Source: Ignavibacteriales bacterium
Lineage (GTDB): Bacteria; Bacteroidota; Ignavibacteria; UBA10030
DNA length: 51,368 nt
Assembly: GCA_026390595.1 (NCBI GenBank)
Contig: JAPLFQ010000026.1
Location: 1 to 51,368, forward strand
Direction of reading: 5' to 3'
Shown: positions 44,050 through 51,368 of the stretch, piece by piece
Layout of the letters: every line of letters starts with the position of its first letter
Position numbering within the stretch: position 1 is the stretch's first letter
The notes under the pieces: model-generated
What the model was told of the DNA's origin: nothing
Seen by the model: only the letters and a program-made list of their open reading frames with translations
The model's database searches: none
Translations under genes and position numbers: made by a program

Positions 44050-44937
44050 ATGAGTCGAACAATAATTCTGATTCTTATGACACTTGTCCCAACTGTTGTT
44101 TCAAGTCAGAATCTCGAGAATCTCCGGACTGACATTCGCCAGATGCTCAGTTCAGCTGAGGGGACATTTGCTGTCGCGTTCAAAACGTTGGATGGCAGCG
44201 CCGATGTCATGATCAATGAGAGGGCGATGTTCCATGCAGCGAGCACGATGAAAACCCCTGTGATGATCGAGGTCTTCCATCAGGCGGAGGAGGGGCGCTT
44301 CAGACTCGATGACAGCCTGACCATACGAAATGAGTTCAAGAGTATTGTCGATGGTTCTCCGTACCAGCTTGATCTTGGAGATGACAGCGACGAATCGATG
44401 TACAAACGCATCGGGGGCAAAGTCTCCATCCGCGAACTCGTCTGTCAGATGATTACCGTGAGCAGCAACCTCGCGACAAATATCTTGATTCAGCTCGTTG
44501 ACGCAAGGAACGTCACTGCCACGATGCGGAAACTCGGGGCACCTGATATCGAGGTGTTGCGTGGTGTGGAAGATTCGAAGGCATTCGAGAAGGGGTTGAA
44601 CAACCGTACGTCCGCTCATGATCTTGCGCTTGTTTTTCGCGCTCTTGCAGTTGGGAAGGCGGGTAACCAATCGTCCTCCCGAGAAATGACCGACATTCTT
44701 CTTGCCCAGAAGTTCCGGGATATCATTCCGGCTTTGCTCCCACCCGATGTCAAGGTTGCTCACAAGACAGGCAGCATCAACGGCGTTGAACACGATTCGG
44801 GCATCGTGATTCTCCCTGATGGCCGAAGGTATATCCTCGTCGTTCTATCCAAAGATCTGAAAGACGCAGCCAAGGGGAAAGCGGTTCTTGCAGCGGTTTC
44901 AAGACGTATCTTTGATTTCATGATGGAAGCGAGGTAG
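44050..44937 (+). CDS. Class A beta-lactamase-like serine hydrolase
   Basis: 295 residues with a signal peptide (1-19) and a full set of class A active-site motifs: Ser65-Thr-Met-Lys68 (AASTMKTP), SSN in 'TVSSNLATN' for the SDN loop, an omega-loop Glu in FEKGLNN fitting E-x-x-L-N, and HKTGS. The Ser for Asp change in SDN is seen in several class A-related enzymes. It may hydrolyse beta-lactams or act on peptidoglycan; the sequence alone cannot tell. It is 16 bases after the SAM hydrolase and no regulator (AmpR/BlaI) is nearby. Confidence 0.88.
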   Translation: MSRTIILILMTLVPTVVSSQNLENLRTDIRQMLSSAEGTFAVAFKTLDGSADVMINERAMFHAASTMKTPVMIEVFHQAEEGRFRLDDSLTIRNEFKSIVDGSPYQLDLGDDSDESMYKRIGGKVSIRELVCQMITVSSNLATNILIQLVDARNVTATMRKLGAPDIEVLRGVEDSKAFEKGLNNRTSAHDLALVFRALAVGKAGNQSSSREMTDILLAQKFRDIIPALLPPDVKVAHKTGSINGVEHDSGIVILPDGRRYILVVLSKDLKDAAKGKAVLAAVSRRIFDFMMEAR

Positions 44938-45044
44938 ATCTGTTATACGTCGACATGCTGCTGCGCTGTTGGCGGAACAAGATGAGGACTGATGCATCGC
45001 GGAAGAACGCAGGGCGTGCGTTGAGGCAAGAGAGAAGGTAGTGT

Positions 45045-45803
45045 ATGGGGCGGAGGATCATTTACAGAATAGAAGACAACAGCTCGAATCGATTCTCGGA
45101 GGAGGAGTGGGATGAAGTCGAGCGTCTGCAACATTGGTACAATTCCGAATTTGCCTGGAGCACGGGCCGCCTTGCGTTCAAGCCTTATGTGGTGTTCCCG
45201 AATACGGAGGATTTCGAAAACCTCGACACGCCAGTCTGGGAGGTAATCTCCAAGAGACATCAAGTGCTTCGGGATGCCGGGCTCGGCGAGCGCGCCATTA
45301 TCGCTCAGATGGAGAAGGACAAGCTCCTGGTCGTCAAATGGGGAGGCTATTACGATAACTGCCTCGCTAGCGGGTTCACGAGGGTTGCTGACAATGAGTG
45401 GAACGCGTATCTGACATGTGATTTCCTGCTTAAGGCGTCAACCCTTCTTCCCAGCGTGACGATCAGTGTCAAGGACGAGGGAAAGTTCATCAAGACCGGG
45501 TGCGTACAACTGCACAATGCGTCTGCAATCCTTCCGCATGATGTGATCGCAGACGATGGCGAGGCTGAAGAACTGTTCCGGATGCAAAAGGTGTTTGCTG
45601 TCGTCGACGAGGGCAAGTACAATCGCCATCCGTCATTCCGGAACATTATTCCGGAATTCAACAAACTGAAGGCAAGCGAACGCAAAAAGCTTGTTCGTAA
45701 TTGGAATTGGCTCGGATATGAAGGAAACTTCGATGCTGGCGGAGACGACGAGAAAGGCTTCGACCTGAATTCAAAGGTCAGATCGTTCGGTTCAGGGGAG
45801 TAA
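45045..45803 (+). CDS. Hypothetical protein, 252 residues
   Basis: A soluble, acidic protein with no signal peptide or membrane helix. It begins MGRRIIYRIEDNSS and has a Trp/Tyr-rich middle ('LLVVKWGGYYDNCLASGF', 'VRNWNWLGYEGNFDAGGDD'). I recognise no catalytic motif. Four cysteines or fewer and no metal-binding pattern stand out. AGAAGG upstream of ATG supports translation. It stands alone between the beta-lactamase and secG. Codon usage is similar to its neighbours, so it is probably a real gene. Function unknown. Confidence 0.75.
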   Translation: MGRRIIYRIEDNSSNRFSEEEWDEVERLQHWYNSEFAWSTGRLAFKPYVVFPNTEDFENLDTPVWEVISKRHQVLRDAGLGERAIIAQMEKDKLLVVKWGGYYDNCLASGFTRVADNEWNAYLTCDFLLKASTLLPSVTISVKDEGKFIKTGCVQLHNASAILPHDVIADDGEAEELFRMQKVFAVVDEGKYNRHPSFRNIIPEFNKLKASERKKLVRNWNWLGYEGNFDAGGDDEKGFDLNSKVRSFGSGE

Positions 45804-45823
45804 AAGGCCGTGCAGGAATTGCC

Positions 45824-45852
45824 TTGCATTTCTCCCCTCTGCAGAGTATATT
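45824..45852 (+). promoter_or_regulatory. Sigma70-type promoter of secG
   Basis: TTGCAT (45824-45829) and TATATT (45847-45852) are separated by 17 bases. The predicted transcription start (about 45859) coincides with the first base of the hairpin at 45860. Confidence 0.65.
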
Positions 45853-45859
45853 AATTTCG

Positions 45860-45883
45860 AACCCCAAAGTAGTTGGGGTTTTT
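45860..45883 (+). terminator. Hairpin with T tract at the 5' end of the secG transcript
   Basis: AACCCCAA (45860-45867) and TTGGGGTT (45873-45880) form an 8-bp stem with a 5-base loop, followed by TTT. It looks like a small intrinsic terminator for the upstream gene, but sits immediately downstream of the secG promoter, so it could also act as an attenuator or a 5'-protective hairpin. Confidence 0.6.
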
Positions 45884-45904
45884 ATATGTCATAGAGGAAG
45901 ACCT

Positions 45905-46264
45905 ATGTATACGTTCTTCATATCAGTCGAAATTCTGATCAGTATCTTCTTGATGGTTGCGGTATTGATGCAAGCGAGCAAGGGGGGAGGGCTCGCCGGG
46001 ACTCTCGGTTCGAGCAATCTTGGGACGGTCTTTGGCGTGCGCAGGACATCTGATTTCTTGACCAGGACAACCACAATCCTGGCAACGCTGTTCATGGTGC
46101 TTGCGTTGTTCATCAATCTCGTAGTGTTGCCCCGGACAGAGAGAGCCTCGGAGAGCGTCATCCAATCTGGGCCTCAGCCAGCAGCATTGCCGCCGGCAGA
46201 GCAGCCGATCCAACAACCGGCCCAGCATCAGCCGGCTCCGCAGCAAACTCCTGCGAAGAAGTAG
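45905..46264 (+). CDS. secG: Protein translocase subunit SecG
   Basis: Small membrane part of the SecYEG channel. 119 residues from ATG 45905 with AGAGGAAG upstream: two membrane helices (about 3-22 and 53-74), joined by the family signature 'VLMQASKGGGLAGTLGSSNLGTVFGVRRTSDFLTRTT' region, and a Pro/Gln-rich soluble tail (PAALPPAEQPIQQPAQ...) that varies between species. Identity is clear from the signature and length. Confidence 0.94.
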   Translation: MYTFFISVEILISIFLMVAVLMQASKGGGLAGTLGSSNLGTVFGVRRTSDFLTRTTTILATLFMVLALFINLVVLPRTERASESVIQSGPQPAALPPAEQPIQQPAQHQPAPQQTPAKK

Positions 46265-46326
46265 TTTTTGGTTGTCTCAGCGGTTACCTTGTTCGCCCAG
46301 AATGCTGGGGCAGCAGGAATGTAGTC

Positions 46327-46399
46327 GCACCCATGGCTCAATTGGTAGAGCAACTGACTCTTAATCAGTGGGTTCCAGGTTCGAGTCCTGGTGGGTGCA
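46327..46399 (+). tRNA. tRNA-Lys (anticodon CTT)
   Basis: 73 bases fold as a tRNA: acceptor GCACCCA/TGGGTGC, D-arm with TAGAGC, anticodon arm CTGA-CTCTTAA-TCAG giving anticodon CTT, and T-arm CCAGG-TTCGAGT-CCTGG. Discriminator base A46399. The 3' CCA is not encoded. Confidence 0.95.
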
Positions 46400-46410
46400 C
46401 AGCAACGAGA

Positions 46411-46438
46411 GGGGTCCGCCAGAAGCGGACCCCGATGT
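46411..46438 (+). terminator. Terminator hairpin after tRNA-Lys
   Basis: GGGGTCCGC (46411-46419) pairs with GCGGACCCC (46425-46433) across a 5-base loop. The following bases GATGTGTTTC are only moderately T-rich. It probably ends the secG/tRNA-Lys transcript. Confidence 0.6.
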
Positions 46439-46636
46439 GTTTCTGGGTATCGTCGAAGATCGGCTCATCCGATTTGCCCTGACGTTTTCCGATGCTTCGT
46501 GATCGGAGGACTCGCTCTTTGTCGTTGTTTAGAGCGGAGTTGCCGCGGCGTCAAAGGCCAGCGGCCTCAGTTTTGTATTTCGCGAGTTTTATTTGTACTT
46601 TTACACCAGTGAAGTGCTCTGGCACTGAATCCAGGT

Positions 46637-46710
46637 TTGCCGAAGTGGCGGTATTGCCTGCCCGCTTTACGAGCGCACGATACGCAGGCGTTGTAAACTA
46701 GACTCAAAGC
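46637..46710 (+). pseudogene. Decayed tRNA-Leu-like fragment interrupted by an inverted repeat
   Basis: Twenty bases at 46637-46656 match 46815-46834 (TTG plus the first 18 bases of tRNA-Leu less one mismatch: ...GGCGGtATTG against ...GGCGGaATTG). About 34 bases later comes CTAGACTCAAAG (46698-46709), similar to the anticodon arm CTGGACTCAAAA of the real gene. Between them lies an inverted repeat GCCTGC...GCAGGC (46656-46689). No T-arm or 3' acceptor follows. The rest of 46439-46816 holds no gene that I can support; a short hairpin AGGCC-agc-GGCCT sits at 46555-46567. Confidence 0.5.
46656..46689 (+). repeat. 34-base inverted repeat inside the tRNA-Leu-like fragment
   Basis: GCCTGC (46656-46661) and GCAGGC (46684-46689) are complementary, with an inner CGCT/AGCG pairing (46663-46666 with 46672-46675). 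It occupies the place where tRNA-Leu continues from the D-loop to the anticodon arm. Confidence 0.45.
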
Positions 46711-46816
46711 ATCGAGAAGGGCTGCTTCGAGAAAGGTATCTCAAGAGTGGTCCAGGTCCTGCGTTTCTTAGAAGCGCAATCCCGACGGTGCCCTGATCCT
46801 GAACGAATAGTCACTT

Positions 46817-46902
46817 GCCGAAGTGGCGGAATTGGTAGACGCGCTGGACTCAAAATCCAGTTTGGCTCACACCAAGTGGGGGTTCGAGTCCCCCCTTCGG
46901 CA
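46817..46902 (+). tRNA. tRNA-Leu (anticodon CAA)
   Basis: 86 bases with the long variable arm of class II tRNAs. Acceptor GCCGAAG/CTTCGGC, anticodon arm CTGGA-CTCAAAA-TCCAG giving CAA, variable arm around TTGGCTCACACCAA, T-arm GGGGG-TTCGAGT-CCCCC. Discriminator A46902; CCA is not encoded. Confidence 0.95.
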
Positions 46903-46933
46903 CGAATCTTCTATGGAGGATGTTGATGCGCTA

Positions 46934-46972
46934 AGGATACGATTGTTCCACACTCGACATTTGTAGTATCCT
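46934..46972 (+). promoter_or_regulatory. Inverted repeat immediately upstream of the large envelope gene
   Basis: AGGATAC (46934-46940) and GTATCCT (46966-46972) are complementary, 25 bases apart, and end 9 bases before the TTG start at 46982. They could be an operator or a leader hairpin. TTGTTC (46943-46948) and TAGTAT (46964-46969) inside it form only a weak promoter with a 15-base spacer. Confidence 0.35.
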
Positions 46973-46981
46973 AAAACATCC

Positions 46982-49900
46982 TTGCTTCGAAAACTCGCCA
47001 TAGCGCTTCTTACGCTGGTACCCTTCATTCTCCAGGCCCAGGACGACTCGAGCCGATCTCCGGCTGGTCTCCATCATCTCGCTATTTTTCCGTTAACATC
47101 GACTGACTCATCATTCTCCTTGCCACACACGTTCGTGGTTCAGGGAAGTGAAAGAGTCGTTCTCGATTCACTGCGTGTCTTGCGTCGCGGTCTTGACTAT
47201 GACATCGAGTATTTCCGCGGGATAATCACATTTCGCCGTGAGTGCTTGGAAGCCCTGTTCGCAGACTCGTCGATTCATGCCATAAGCGTTCTATACGAGA
47301 TCCCTCCATTTTCCCTCCGGCGGCAATACTCGCACCGGACTCTCACATCACGTCGCGACTCCGTAGATGGTACAAGCCGAAAGGTGGAATCATCATTGAC
47401 CAGGTTTTCGATGGATGACGTCTTCGGTACGGGGTTACAGAAAAGCGGCTCCATATTTCGAGGACTTACGGTCGGATCGAACAGGGACCTGTCGCTTAAT
47501 TCGGGATTTCGCATGCAGCTTGCCGGGAAACTATCGTCAGATCTTGACATTGTCGCTGCCTTGACGGATGAAAATGTCCCCATACAGCCTGAAGGGACAA
47601 CCCAGACACTTCAGGAATTGGATAAAGTATTCATTCAGCTGAAAAGCCCCCGGTACGGAGCTACGCTGGGTGATTTTACGTACGCCATTCGTGTGGAAGA
47701 TGGCGGAGAGTTCGGGCGACTTTCGAGAAAACTGCAAGGAGCAAACGGCACCGCTTCGTTGCGTGACGTGTTCGGTCAGGGGAGCGCACTCACAATCGGC
47801 ATAACGGGAGGCACGACCCGCGGTAAATATACGAGTAACCAGTTCCAGGGTATTGAAGGCACCCAGGGGCCATATCTTCTGACGGCACTGGATGCTGGCA
47901 TCAGACCAATTGTGATTGCTGGGACAGAGAAGGTGTTCATTGATGGTCAACCGATGACTCGCGGAGAGACGAACGACTATACTATTGACTATAGCACTGG
48001 TGAACTCTTCTTTTCAGCCAGGCGGCTTATTACGAATGCGTCTCGCATCACCGTCGACTTCGAATACACCGATCGCCAATTCACACGCAACCTGGTTGGA
48101 GTTTCTGCTGAGGCGACCGCTCTGGAGAATCGACTCCGGATGTTCACGTCAGTCACGCAGGAGGCAGACGATCCTGCTTCGCCGATCGATCTGGCGCTTA
48201 ACGATAGTTTGAGGTCTGTGATCGCTGCAAGCGGCACTGACCGGTACAAAGCCAGTGTGAGCGGATTGAACTACGCTGGTCGCGATTCGCTCACGCTGAA
48301 AGGCCAGGGGCAATATGCGCTCATGGACACTCTCCTCAACGGGAAGCGACGCTCGTTTCTCGTCTATGCGCCGGGAGATGCGAGAGCATACTATACGGCG
48401 ACGTTTGCGCAACTCCCTGACATGCCGCCCGATTCGCTGGGTTACAATAGATCCAGCAGGGGAGGGTACGTCCTCGCCGGCTTGGGGAAGGGAAATTATC
48501 TTCCTGTCCAATTCCTGCCAATTCCGGAACTGCACAGGGTCCTCAATGGGCGGTTGAGCTTCGCGCCACGATCTGATCTCACGCTCAGTGCCGACTACGC
48601 GCTCAGTTCCTTTGACCGGAACAGATTGTCAGCTTTGAGTGCTGTAACCAACCAGGGCGGCGCATACAAAATCAGGGCAGAATATCGCCCAAAAGAACTT
48701 CAGATCGGTGCGTTGAAACTCGGTGACCTTGGAATCAGCTTGTCTGAGAGATTTGTGGATCACCGTTTTGTCTCCCTTGACCGTTCCAACGAAATCGAAT
48801 TCAACCGGAACTGGAACATCGTCGGGCTTGCCGGTGGAGATGAGGACATTCAACAGGCTGAGGTGACATACAATCCCACGCGCAATATTGAATTCAGCGC
48901 TGGATACGGTTTGCTCGATCGACAGGGGAGCTTCCGTTCAACGCGGGTGACGACAAACATTGCAGTCACAGACTCCTCCTTGCCTTCGATGAGGTATGGA
49001 TCCGAGCTCATTCGCAGCAGAGATCTCGTCACACTGGTGGAGTCGGATTGGATACGCCACAACGGAACGATTGCTGCGACGATTTGGAACATGGAACCCT
49101 CAATGAGAATTGAAACTGAGGAAAAGCGGGATCGATTCGGTGGGATGGATTCTCTTCAGCGGGGCAGCTTTCGATTCATCGAAATCGCTCCTGGAATTAC
49201 GTTGTTCGATCTGGAGCCCCTTCGTGCAACGGCGGAGATTCAGATGAGGAGGGAGGATAGCACTTCTGCGGGAACGTTCACGAGAGCGTTCAACGCATTG
49301 ACACAGCTGTATGATGTCCGGTTGAGGGAGTGGAAGTCCCTCTCATCGTCGATCTCGCTGGCATTGCGGCGCACCGACTTATCGGAGGAATTCGCCGCCC
49401 GCGGCGGGATCGCGGCGAACACAATGCTCGTGCGTTCTCAACTCCGGTATTCTCCCTGGCAACGGGCTGTTGACGCTGACGTGTTGTACGAGTTCGCGCG
49501 CGAGAGATCTGCGTCGATGAGGCGCGTGTTCGTCAGAGTCCCAAGAGGGACAGGCAACTACACCTACAAGGGGGACGTAAATCAAAACGGGATCGCAGAC
49601 GAGAGCGAGTTCGAACTAGCCAGGTTCGACGGGGAATTCGTGGCAATCTACGTCCCGGGCGATCGATTTGTGCCCGTTGTAGATTTGAGGACCGGCGTGC
49701 GTTTGCGATTTACACCTTCCAAGTTGTTTCCACAGCGCCATAGTATCCTTGAGAAGGTTCTCGCCTCGCTCTCCACGGAGACAGTTGCGCGAGTGGAAGA
49801 AAAAAGCACCGAACCGGATGCGTCTCAGATCTACTCCCTCCGCCTCTCAAGATTTCTGAGTGATAGCACAACGATTGCTGGGACGAATCTCTTCACGCAG

Positions 49901-50536
49901 GATGTCTATCTTTTCGAATCCGACCCGACCTTTTCATTGCGTCTTCGTTTCAATCAACGGGAAAGCCTGCTACGGCTCGTAGGTTCAGTCGAGAAGACCT
50001 ACATGGGTGAACGGAGCGCTCGCCTCAGGACTCAGCTTCTGAAAGAAATTGGCAACCAAACAGAATTCAGCAGCAAAGTAGATCAAATGAATTCGTCAAT
50101 CGATTCTCCGCGTGAACGCGATTTGCAGTCTACAGCATTGAAGACGGAGTTTTCGTATCGTCCCTATCCGGAATGGGAAATTGCGTTTGGGTTTGGCGCG
50201 TCGCAAATCGTCAATCGTTTTCTAGGCGCTAACACGACGGCCAATCTGAACAATCAGTTCATTCATCTCACGTATGCGATTCTTTCTCTTGGCCAATTGC
50301 GCGGAGAGTTGGACCGGGAAGATGTCCAAGTTGATACCCCCGTCCATGGAGTTTCACAGGAGTACCCGTACGAGTTCACGAATGGTGAATCCATCGGGAA
50401 GACTCTCCTCTGGCGGCTTGCTTTTGACTACAGGATTAGCCAATATATTCAGATGACCGTGAACTATGACGGGCGTTCAGAGGGGGGGCGTGGATCAGTA
50501 CACAATGCTCGGGCGGGGGTTCGGGCCTTTTTCTGA
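46982..50536 (+). CDS. Very large outer-membrane beta-barrel-like protein
   Basis: 1184 residues with a signal peptide (1-20, LAIALLTLVPFILQAQ) and, from about residue 370, alternating polar/hydrophobic strands with aromatic belts and a final 'VNYDGRSEGG...ARAGVRAFF' ending in Phe, as in outer-membrane barrels. Two related segments occur: 'FVVQGSERVVLDSLRVLRRG' (about 50-70) and 'VIAGTEKVFIDGQPMTRG' (about 310-330), each followed by Asp-Tyr-x-Ile-x-Tyr and a strand reading ITF or LFF. An EF-hand-like loop DVNQNGIADESEF lies near 865-877. TTG is the only start in this frame and has no ribosome binding site. Function unknown. Confidence 0.8.
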   Translation: MLRKLAIALLTLVPFILQAQDDSSRSPAGLHHLAIFPLTSTDSSFSLPHTFVVQGSERVVLDSLRVLRRGLDYDIEYFRGIITFRRECLEALFADSSIHAISVLYEIPPFSLRRQYSHRTLTSRRDSVDGTSRKVESSLTRFSMDDVFGTGLQKSGSIFRGLTVGSNRDLSLNSGFRMQLAGKLSSDLDIVAALTDENVPIQPEGTTQTLQELDKVFIQLKSPRYGATLGDFTYAIRVEDGGEFGRLSRKLQGANGTASLRDVFGQGSALTIGITGGTTRGKYTSNQFQGIEGTQGPYLLTALDAGIRPIVIAGTEKVFIDGQPMTRGETNDYTIDYSTGELFFSARRLITNASRITVDFEYTDRQFTRNLVGVSAEATALENRLRMFTSVTQEADDPASPIDLALNDSLRSVIAASGTDRYKASVSGLNYAGRDSLTLKGQGQYALMDTLLNGKRRSFLVYAPGDARAYYTATFAQLPDMPPDSLGYNRSSRGGYVLAGLGKGNYLPVQFLPIPELHRVLNGRLSFAPRSDLTLSADYALSSFDRNRLSALSAVTNQGGAYKIRAEYRPKELQIGALKLGDLGISLSERFVDHRFVSLDRSNEIEFNRNWNIVGLAGGDEDIQQAEVTYNPTRNIEFSAGYGLLDRQGSFRSTRVTTNIAVTDSSLPSMRYGSELIRSRDLVTLVESDWIRHNGTIAATIWNMEPSMRIETEEKRDRFGGMDSLQRGSFRFIEIAPGITLFDLEPLRATAEIQMRREDSTSAGTFTRAFNALTQLYDVRLREWKSLSSSISLALRRTDLSEEFAARGGIAANTMLVRSQLRYSPWQRAVDADVLYEFARERSASMRRVFVRVPRGTGNYTYKGDVNQNGIADESEFELARFDGEFVAIYVPGDRFVPVVDLRTGVRLRFTPSKLFPQRHSILEKVLASLSTETVARVEEKSTEPDASQIYSLRLSRFLSDSTTIAGTNLFTQDVYLFESDPTFSLRLRFNQRESLLRLVGSVEKTYMGERSARLRTQLLKEIGNQTEFSSKVDQMNSSIDSPRERDLQSTALKTEFSYRPYPEWEIAFGFGASQIVNRFLGANTTANLNNQFIHLTYAILSLGQLRGELDREDVQVDTPVHGVSQEYPYEFTNGESIGKTLLWRLAFDYRISQYIQMTVNYDGRSEGGRGSVHNARAGVRAFF

Positions 50537-50673
50537 CAACTCTGCTTCTGATTGCTTTTTCCCTGCGATCGAGAGTGTTCACATCACCCGGTGGATGCCT
50601 GATAATTATCCATTGACTCATTCAAACAGGAGTGAGGTTCCAGGGATCTTCTCCAACGAGCATCTCCCGTTTC

Positions 50674-50702
50674 TTGCCTTTCGTCTTCGAATTAGCTATA
50701 CT
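50674..50702 (+). promoter_or_regulatory. Sigma70-type promoter of the helicase gene
   Basis: TTGCCT (50674-50679) and TATACT (50697-50702) are 17 bases apart, 39 bases before the helicase ATG. The rest of 50537-50741 shows no gene and no clear terminator. Confidence 0.65.
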
Positions 50703-50741
50703 CAGAGCGTTTTTTGCCCCACGTACAGACTATCAGGTGAC

Positions 50742-51368
50742 ATGTCCTTTCTGAAAGATCTCAACCCGGTTCAGCAAGAAGCAGTCAAAGCGCTGAATGG
50801 CCCGGTTATGATTATTGCCGGAGCGGGAAGCGGGAAAACGCGCGTCCTTACCTATCGGGTCGCCTACCTCATCAGCTGCGGGGTTCCGCCATATCAGATC
50901 CTCGCGCTGACATTCACGAACAAAGCCGCGAAAGAGATGAAGGAGCGTATCGTGAGGCTTGTAGGCGACAAAGCCTCGGAGGTCTGGATGGGCACATTCC
51001 ATTCGATGTTCGCCCGCATACTCCGCAAAGAGGCACCGCTGCTGGGTTATGACAGGGCGTTCACAATCTATGATTCTGATGATTCACAGAGTGCCATACG
51101 ACGCTGTATGGAGAGGGTAAACGTATCGACCCAGCAGATCACGGCCCAAACCGTTGCCTCCCGGATCAGTGCCGCGAAGAATCAGCTCATCCCTCCTGCA
51201 GAATACGCTCAGCTCGCCTCCGATTTCCTCGATGAAAAGATCGGGTCGATCTATGGTGAGTATGTAAAGCTTCTCCATCGCAGCAACGCAATGGATTTTG
51301 ATGATCTCCTGATCAAGCCGATAGAGTTGTTTCAGAAACATCCCGACGTGCTTGAGAAGTACCATCAT
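50742..51368 (+). CDS. UvrD/PcrA-type DNA helicase, 3' end outside the window
   Basis: Superfamily 1 3'-5' helicase of repair and replication restart. The first 209 residues show the Q motif (LNPVQQEAVKA), Walker A IIAGAGSGKTRVLTYR (about 24-39), motif Ia 'LALTFTNKAAKEMKERI', motif Ib/Ic 'VWMGTFHSMFARILR' and the beginning of motif II region ('NAMDFDDLL'). AGGTGA precedes ATG 50742. The frame is still open at the window's last base. PcrA/UvrD cannot be told apart from this part. Confidence 0.93.
   Translation, partial: MSFLKDLNPVQQEAVKALNGPVMIIAGAGSGKTRVLTYRVAYLISCGVPPYQILALTFTNKAAKEMKERIVRLVGDKASEVWMGTFHSMFARILRKEAPLLGYDRAFTIYDSDDSQSAIRRCMERVNVSTQQITAQTVASRISAAKNQLIPPAEYAQLASDFLDEKIGSIYGEYVKLLHRSNAMDFDDLLIKPIELFQKHPDVLEKYHH

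Noticed and set aside
46391-46701. Short frames between the two tRNA genes
   Set aside because: They cross the terminator hairpin and the tRNA relic, lack ribosome binding sites and contain no domain.
1-51368. CRISPR arrays, insertion sequences, prophage or integrase genes
   Set aside because: I saw no regularly spaced repeats, transposase, integrase or phage structural genes on either strand.

Overview
The window is about 51 kb of gene-dense chromosome of roughly 50-55% GC, with mostly housekeeping genes and no phage, insertion sequence or CRISPR array. Several traits together point to the Bacteroidota/Chlorobiota assemblage, most likely an Ignavibacteria-like lineage: a C-terminal domain resembling type IX secretion sorting domains on a putative metalloprotease, a bacillithiol deacetylase (BshB1), a KirBac-type channel, a class 1B dihydroorotate dehydrogenase with PyrK, a complete ccmABCDEF set, and a very large beta-barrel-like envelope protein. 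Unlike typical Bacteroidetes, many genes have clear Shine-Dalgarno sequences, and several promoters look like sigma70 sites (TTGnnn-N17-TATAnT). The lineage is an inference from gene content, not a phylogeny.

Layout. 1-4201: the end of a TPR protein gene, then pyrK, pyrD and a folC that lacks part of its C-terminal domain, all nearly overlapping. 4198-5665: rho with its own promoter and a C-rich leader. 5755-8989: thiolase, 3-hydroxyacyl-CoA dehydrogenase and acyl-CoA dehydrogenase, closed by a strong terminator. 9297-15831: LemA, a TPM-domain protein, DAHP synthase, a PAS/GAF histidine kinase, two response regulators and a second TPM protein. 15889-20790: a nitrilase-type amidase, HtpX, an unknown membrane protein, a CapA-like protein, a BamD-like lipoprotein and an acyl-CoA thioesterase. 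20811-29749: an FG-GAP repeat protein, a secreted HExxH protease and the cytochrome c maturation operon ccmABCDEF; the 45-residue ccmD is included.

29842-38490 is a run of minus-strand genes. Read in the direction of transcription these are bshB1, a KirBac channel, a small Cys/Met-rich membrane protein, cusC, cusB, cusA and a periplasmic HMA-domain protein. The last five form a copper/silver efflux operon. A shared bidirectional terminator separates it from ccmF. Divergently, 38737-43152 carries xseA, xseB, dxs and an oxidoreductase. Then follow a SAM hydroxide adenosyltransferase, a class A beta-lactamase-like enzyme, an unknown 252-residue protein, secG, tRNA-Lys(CTT), a decayed tRNA-Leu-like fragment, tRNA-Leu(CAA), a 1184-residue envelope protein and the start of a UvrD/PcrA helicase that runs off the end.

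The main points of interest are the truncated FolC, the Met/Ser-rich insert in CusA and the small Cys-rich protein heading its operon, the CxxxY-type CcmE in an operon overlapping a secreted protease gene, a response regulator fused to a DHp-like domain without its histidine, a five-codon leader reading frame before xseA, hairpins and palindromes sitting on promoters of rho and secG, and the tRNA-Leu relic. I saw no clear multi-gene system of a wholly new kind; the metal-efflux operon with its extra small proteins is the nearest candidate.
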